From NCBI RefSeq assembly GCF_013387465.1, contig NZ_VYGV01000028.1:62001-126000 (forward strand): a stretch of 64,000 nt of DNA, given 5' to 3'. Below the pieces are notes generated by a model. It did not search any database, was not told the DNA's origin, and saw nothing but the letters and a program-made list of their open reading frames with translations. Shown piece after piece: positions 62,763-64,000 of the stretch. This stretch comes from Hydrogenophaga aromaticivorans (lineage in GTDB: Bacteria; Pseudomonadota; Gammaproteobacteria; Burkholderiales; Burkholderiaceae_C). Position 1 is the first letter of the stretch, and each line of letters opens with the position of its first letter. The position numbers and the translations under genes were made by a program.

Positions 62763-63944
62763 GTGCAGGCGCGACCCGCCCTGGAGGTCGCCGACATCTT
62801 CCGTGCCCATGGACCCGCCTGGCGTGACGCCCAGCGCGGTCACCTGAGCCTGGCGCAGCTCAAGGTGATGTCGGCCATCACCCAGTGCCGCACGGCGGCA
62901 CTGGGTGGCCACGTCCTGCGCTGCGACGGTTGCGGCCAAGACGAGGTCTCCTACAACTCGTGCCGCAACCGGCACTGCCCGAAGTGCCAGAGCAGCGCAG
63001 CCAAGCGGTGGCTGGATGCGCGCCAGGCCGATCTGCTGCCGGTGGAGTACTACCACGTGGTCTTCACGCTGCCAGCGCCGATCGCCGACATTGCACACCA
63101 GAACAAGGCGGCGCTGTACGGCTTGCTGTTCGACATCGCCGCCGAGACGCTGCTGCGTATCGCAGCTGATCCCAAGCACCTGGGCGCCCACATTGGCGCC
63201 ACGCTGGTGCTGCACACCTGGGGCTCGGCACTGACCCACCACCCGCACGTGCACGGCATCGTGCCAGGCGGCGGGTTTGCGCCCGACGGCAAGACTTGGG
63301 TAGCCTGCCGCCCGGGGTTCTTCCTGCCGGTGCGCGTGCTGTCGCGGCTGTTCAGGCGCCGCTTCCTGGAGGAACTGCAGCGGCTGCACGATGGCGGCGC
63401 ACTCAGGTTCTTCGGTGAACACGCGGCGCTGGCTGAGCCCGTGACCTTCAAGGCCTGGCTTGCGCCGCTGCGCCAGTGCGAGTGGGTGGTCTATGCCAAG
63501 CGGCCATTCGCCGGGCCGCAGGCGGTGCTGGCCTACCTGTCGCGATACACGCACCGCGTGGCCATCTCCAACAGCCGGCTGCTGGCGATGGACGAGCGCG
63601 GTGTCACCTTCCGCTGGAAGGACTATCGCGCCACAGGGAAGACGCGCCACAAGGCGATGACGCTGAGCCCGCAGGAGTTCATGCGCCGCTTCCTGCTGCA
63701 TGTGCTGCCGGGCGGCTTCCACCGGATTCGGCACTACGGCCTGCTGGCCAACAGCAACCGGCGGGACAACTTGGCGCTGGCGCGTCAGTTGTTGCAGGTC
63801 GCAGCGCCACCGACCGAGGCGGCGGCCGCAGATGGCTTGGACTCGCCACGTCCGACCTTCGTCTGCGCGCACTGCGGCCACGCGATGGTGGTGCTGCAGG
63901 TCTTCTTGCGCGACTGCTCGATTCGGGCGCCGCCGGCACCATGA
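62763..63944 (+). CDS. IS91-family transposase (HUH, YxxxY)
   Basis: A 393-residue rolling-circle-type transposase. An N-terminal zinc-binding region (C54, C57, C67, C72, C75; RCDGCGQDEVSYNSCRNRHC) is followed by the HUH motif HPHVHGIV (H162 and H164) and the two catalytic tyrosines in YLSRYTHR (Y258 and Y262), matching the YxxxY of IS91. The start is GTG at 62763. The C-terminus holds a further CxxC pair (CAHCGHAMVVLQ). It is intact by inspection. Confidence 0.93.
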   Translation: MQARPALEVADIFRAHGPAWRDAQRGHLSLAQLKVMSAITQCRTAALGGHVLRCDGCGQDEVSYNSCRNRHCPKCQSSAAKRWLDARQADLLPVEYYHVVFTLPAPIADIAHQNKAALYGLLFDIAAETLLRIAADPKHLGAHIGATLVLHTWGSALTHHPHVHGIVPGGGFAPDGKTWVACRPGFFLPVRVLSRLFRRRFLEELQRLHDGGALRFFGEHAALAEPVTFKAWLAPLRQCEWVVYAKRPFAGPQAVLAYLSRYTHRVAISNSRLLAMDERGVTFRWKDYRATGKTRHKAMTLSPQEFMRRFLLHVLPGGFHRIRHYGLLANSNRRDNLALARQLLQVAAPPTEAAAADGLDSPRPTFVCAHCGHAMVVLQVFLRDCSIRAPPAP

Positions 63945-64000
63945 CCACGCTCGAGCACTCCCGATCAACTCGACGCTGGACATGGCGTCCGGTGGGCTGC

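Larger units (their letters stand above)
61815..63944 (+). mobile_element. IS91-type insertion sequence with recombinase and transposase genes (ends not defined)
   Basis: The tyrosine recombinase and IS91-type transposase genes stand side by side in one operon after the EF-G-like gene. The terminal sequences (oriIS and terIS) were not located: the 256 bp upstream contain a hairpin CGAGGC-AATCC-GCCTCG (61779-61795) but no recognised terminus, and the right end may lie beyond the window. Confidence 0.75.

Overview
The window looks like the chromosome of a high-GC betaproteobacterium in the Comamonadaceae, most likely Hydrogenophaga or a close relative. The reasons are the codon bias, Bug-type solute receptors, a CreBCD system, a complete Entner-Doudoroff (ED) set and short palindromic repeats that recall this family. 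No rRNA, tRNA or CRISPR array was seen. Two stretches depart from the background: an AT-richer accessory patch at about 21.5-24.1 kb and a recombinase/IS91-type transposase pair at 61.8-63.9 kb.

Layout. 1-4.9 kb (minus): polyol ABC transporter operon (binding protein, two permeases, ATPase) ending in a short-chain dehydrogenase cut by the window edge. 5.1-9.8 kb: a LacI-type repressor divergent from gluconokinase and a three-gene TRAP transporter, with two identical 14-bp operators and an intrinsic terminator in the divergent region. 9.8-11.1 kb: AroE-like dehydrogenase and an unknown gene. 11.1-16.9 kb: creB-creC, an animal-type haem peroxidase, then creD with a perfect cre-tag. 16.9-21.5 kb: a FabMG-like protein, an unknown protein, a DUF3616 protein and a CPA2 antiporter. 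21.5-24.1 kb: accessory patch with a zinc-ribbon/HEPN-like DUF4145 protein, a broken gene and an unknown membrane protein. 24.1-32.9 kb: nitrosative-stress and Fe-S block, with DUF2249, nsrR, nnrS, DUF2249 and fdxA facing a sufBCDSUT operon; three NsrR-like sites join the two halves. 33.0-36.2 kb: TetR, Bug receptor, amidase. 36.3-39.2 kb: TetR, SDR, MATE pump with two palindromic operators. 39.4-46.5 kb: small single genes (cupin, protease, transglutaminase-like, secreted repeat protein, frameshifted Crp/Fnr regulator, AI-2E family permease, DUF4256, DUF1801, DUF2845-like, ACT). 46.5-53.3 kb (minus): zwf-pgl-edd-eda-pgi-mgsA. 53.4-59.3 kb: PfkB sugar kinase divergent from an FrcBCA-type sugar ABC operon with RbsD/FucU and a ROK regulator. 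59.5-61.6 kb: EF-G paralogue lacking the catalytic histidine. 61.8-64.0 kb: tyrosine recombinase plus IS91-type transposase.

The carbon-metabolism genes fit together. Polyols, gluconate and a ketose or pentose are imported by ABC and TRAP systems, oxidised or phosphorylated by the SDR, gluconokinase and PfkB kinase, and drained through Zwf, Pgl, Edd and Eda. The most interesting regulatory structures are the NsrR-like sites linking nnrS with the suf operon, and the structured terminator-bearing leader between the repressor gene and gluconokinase.
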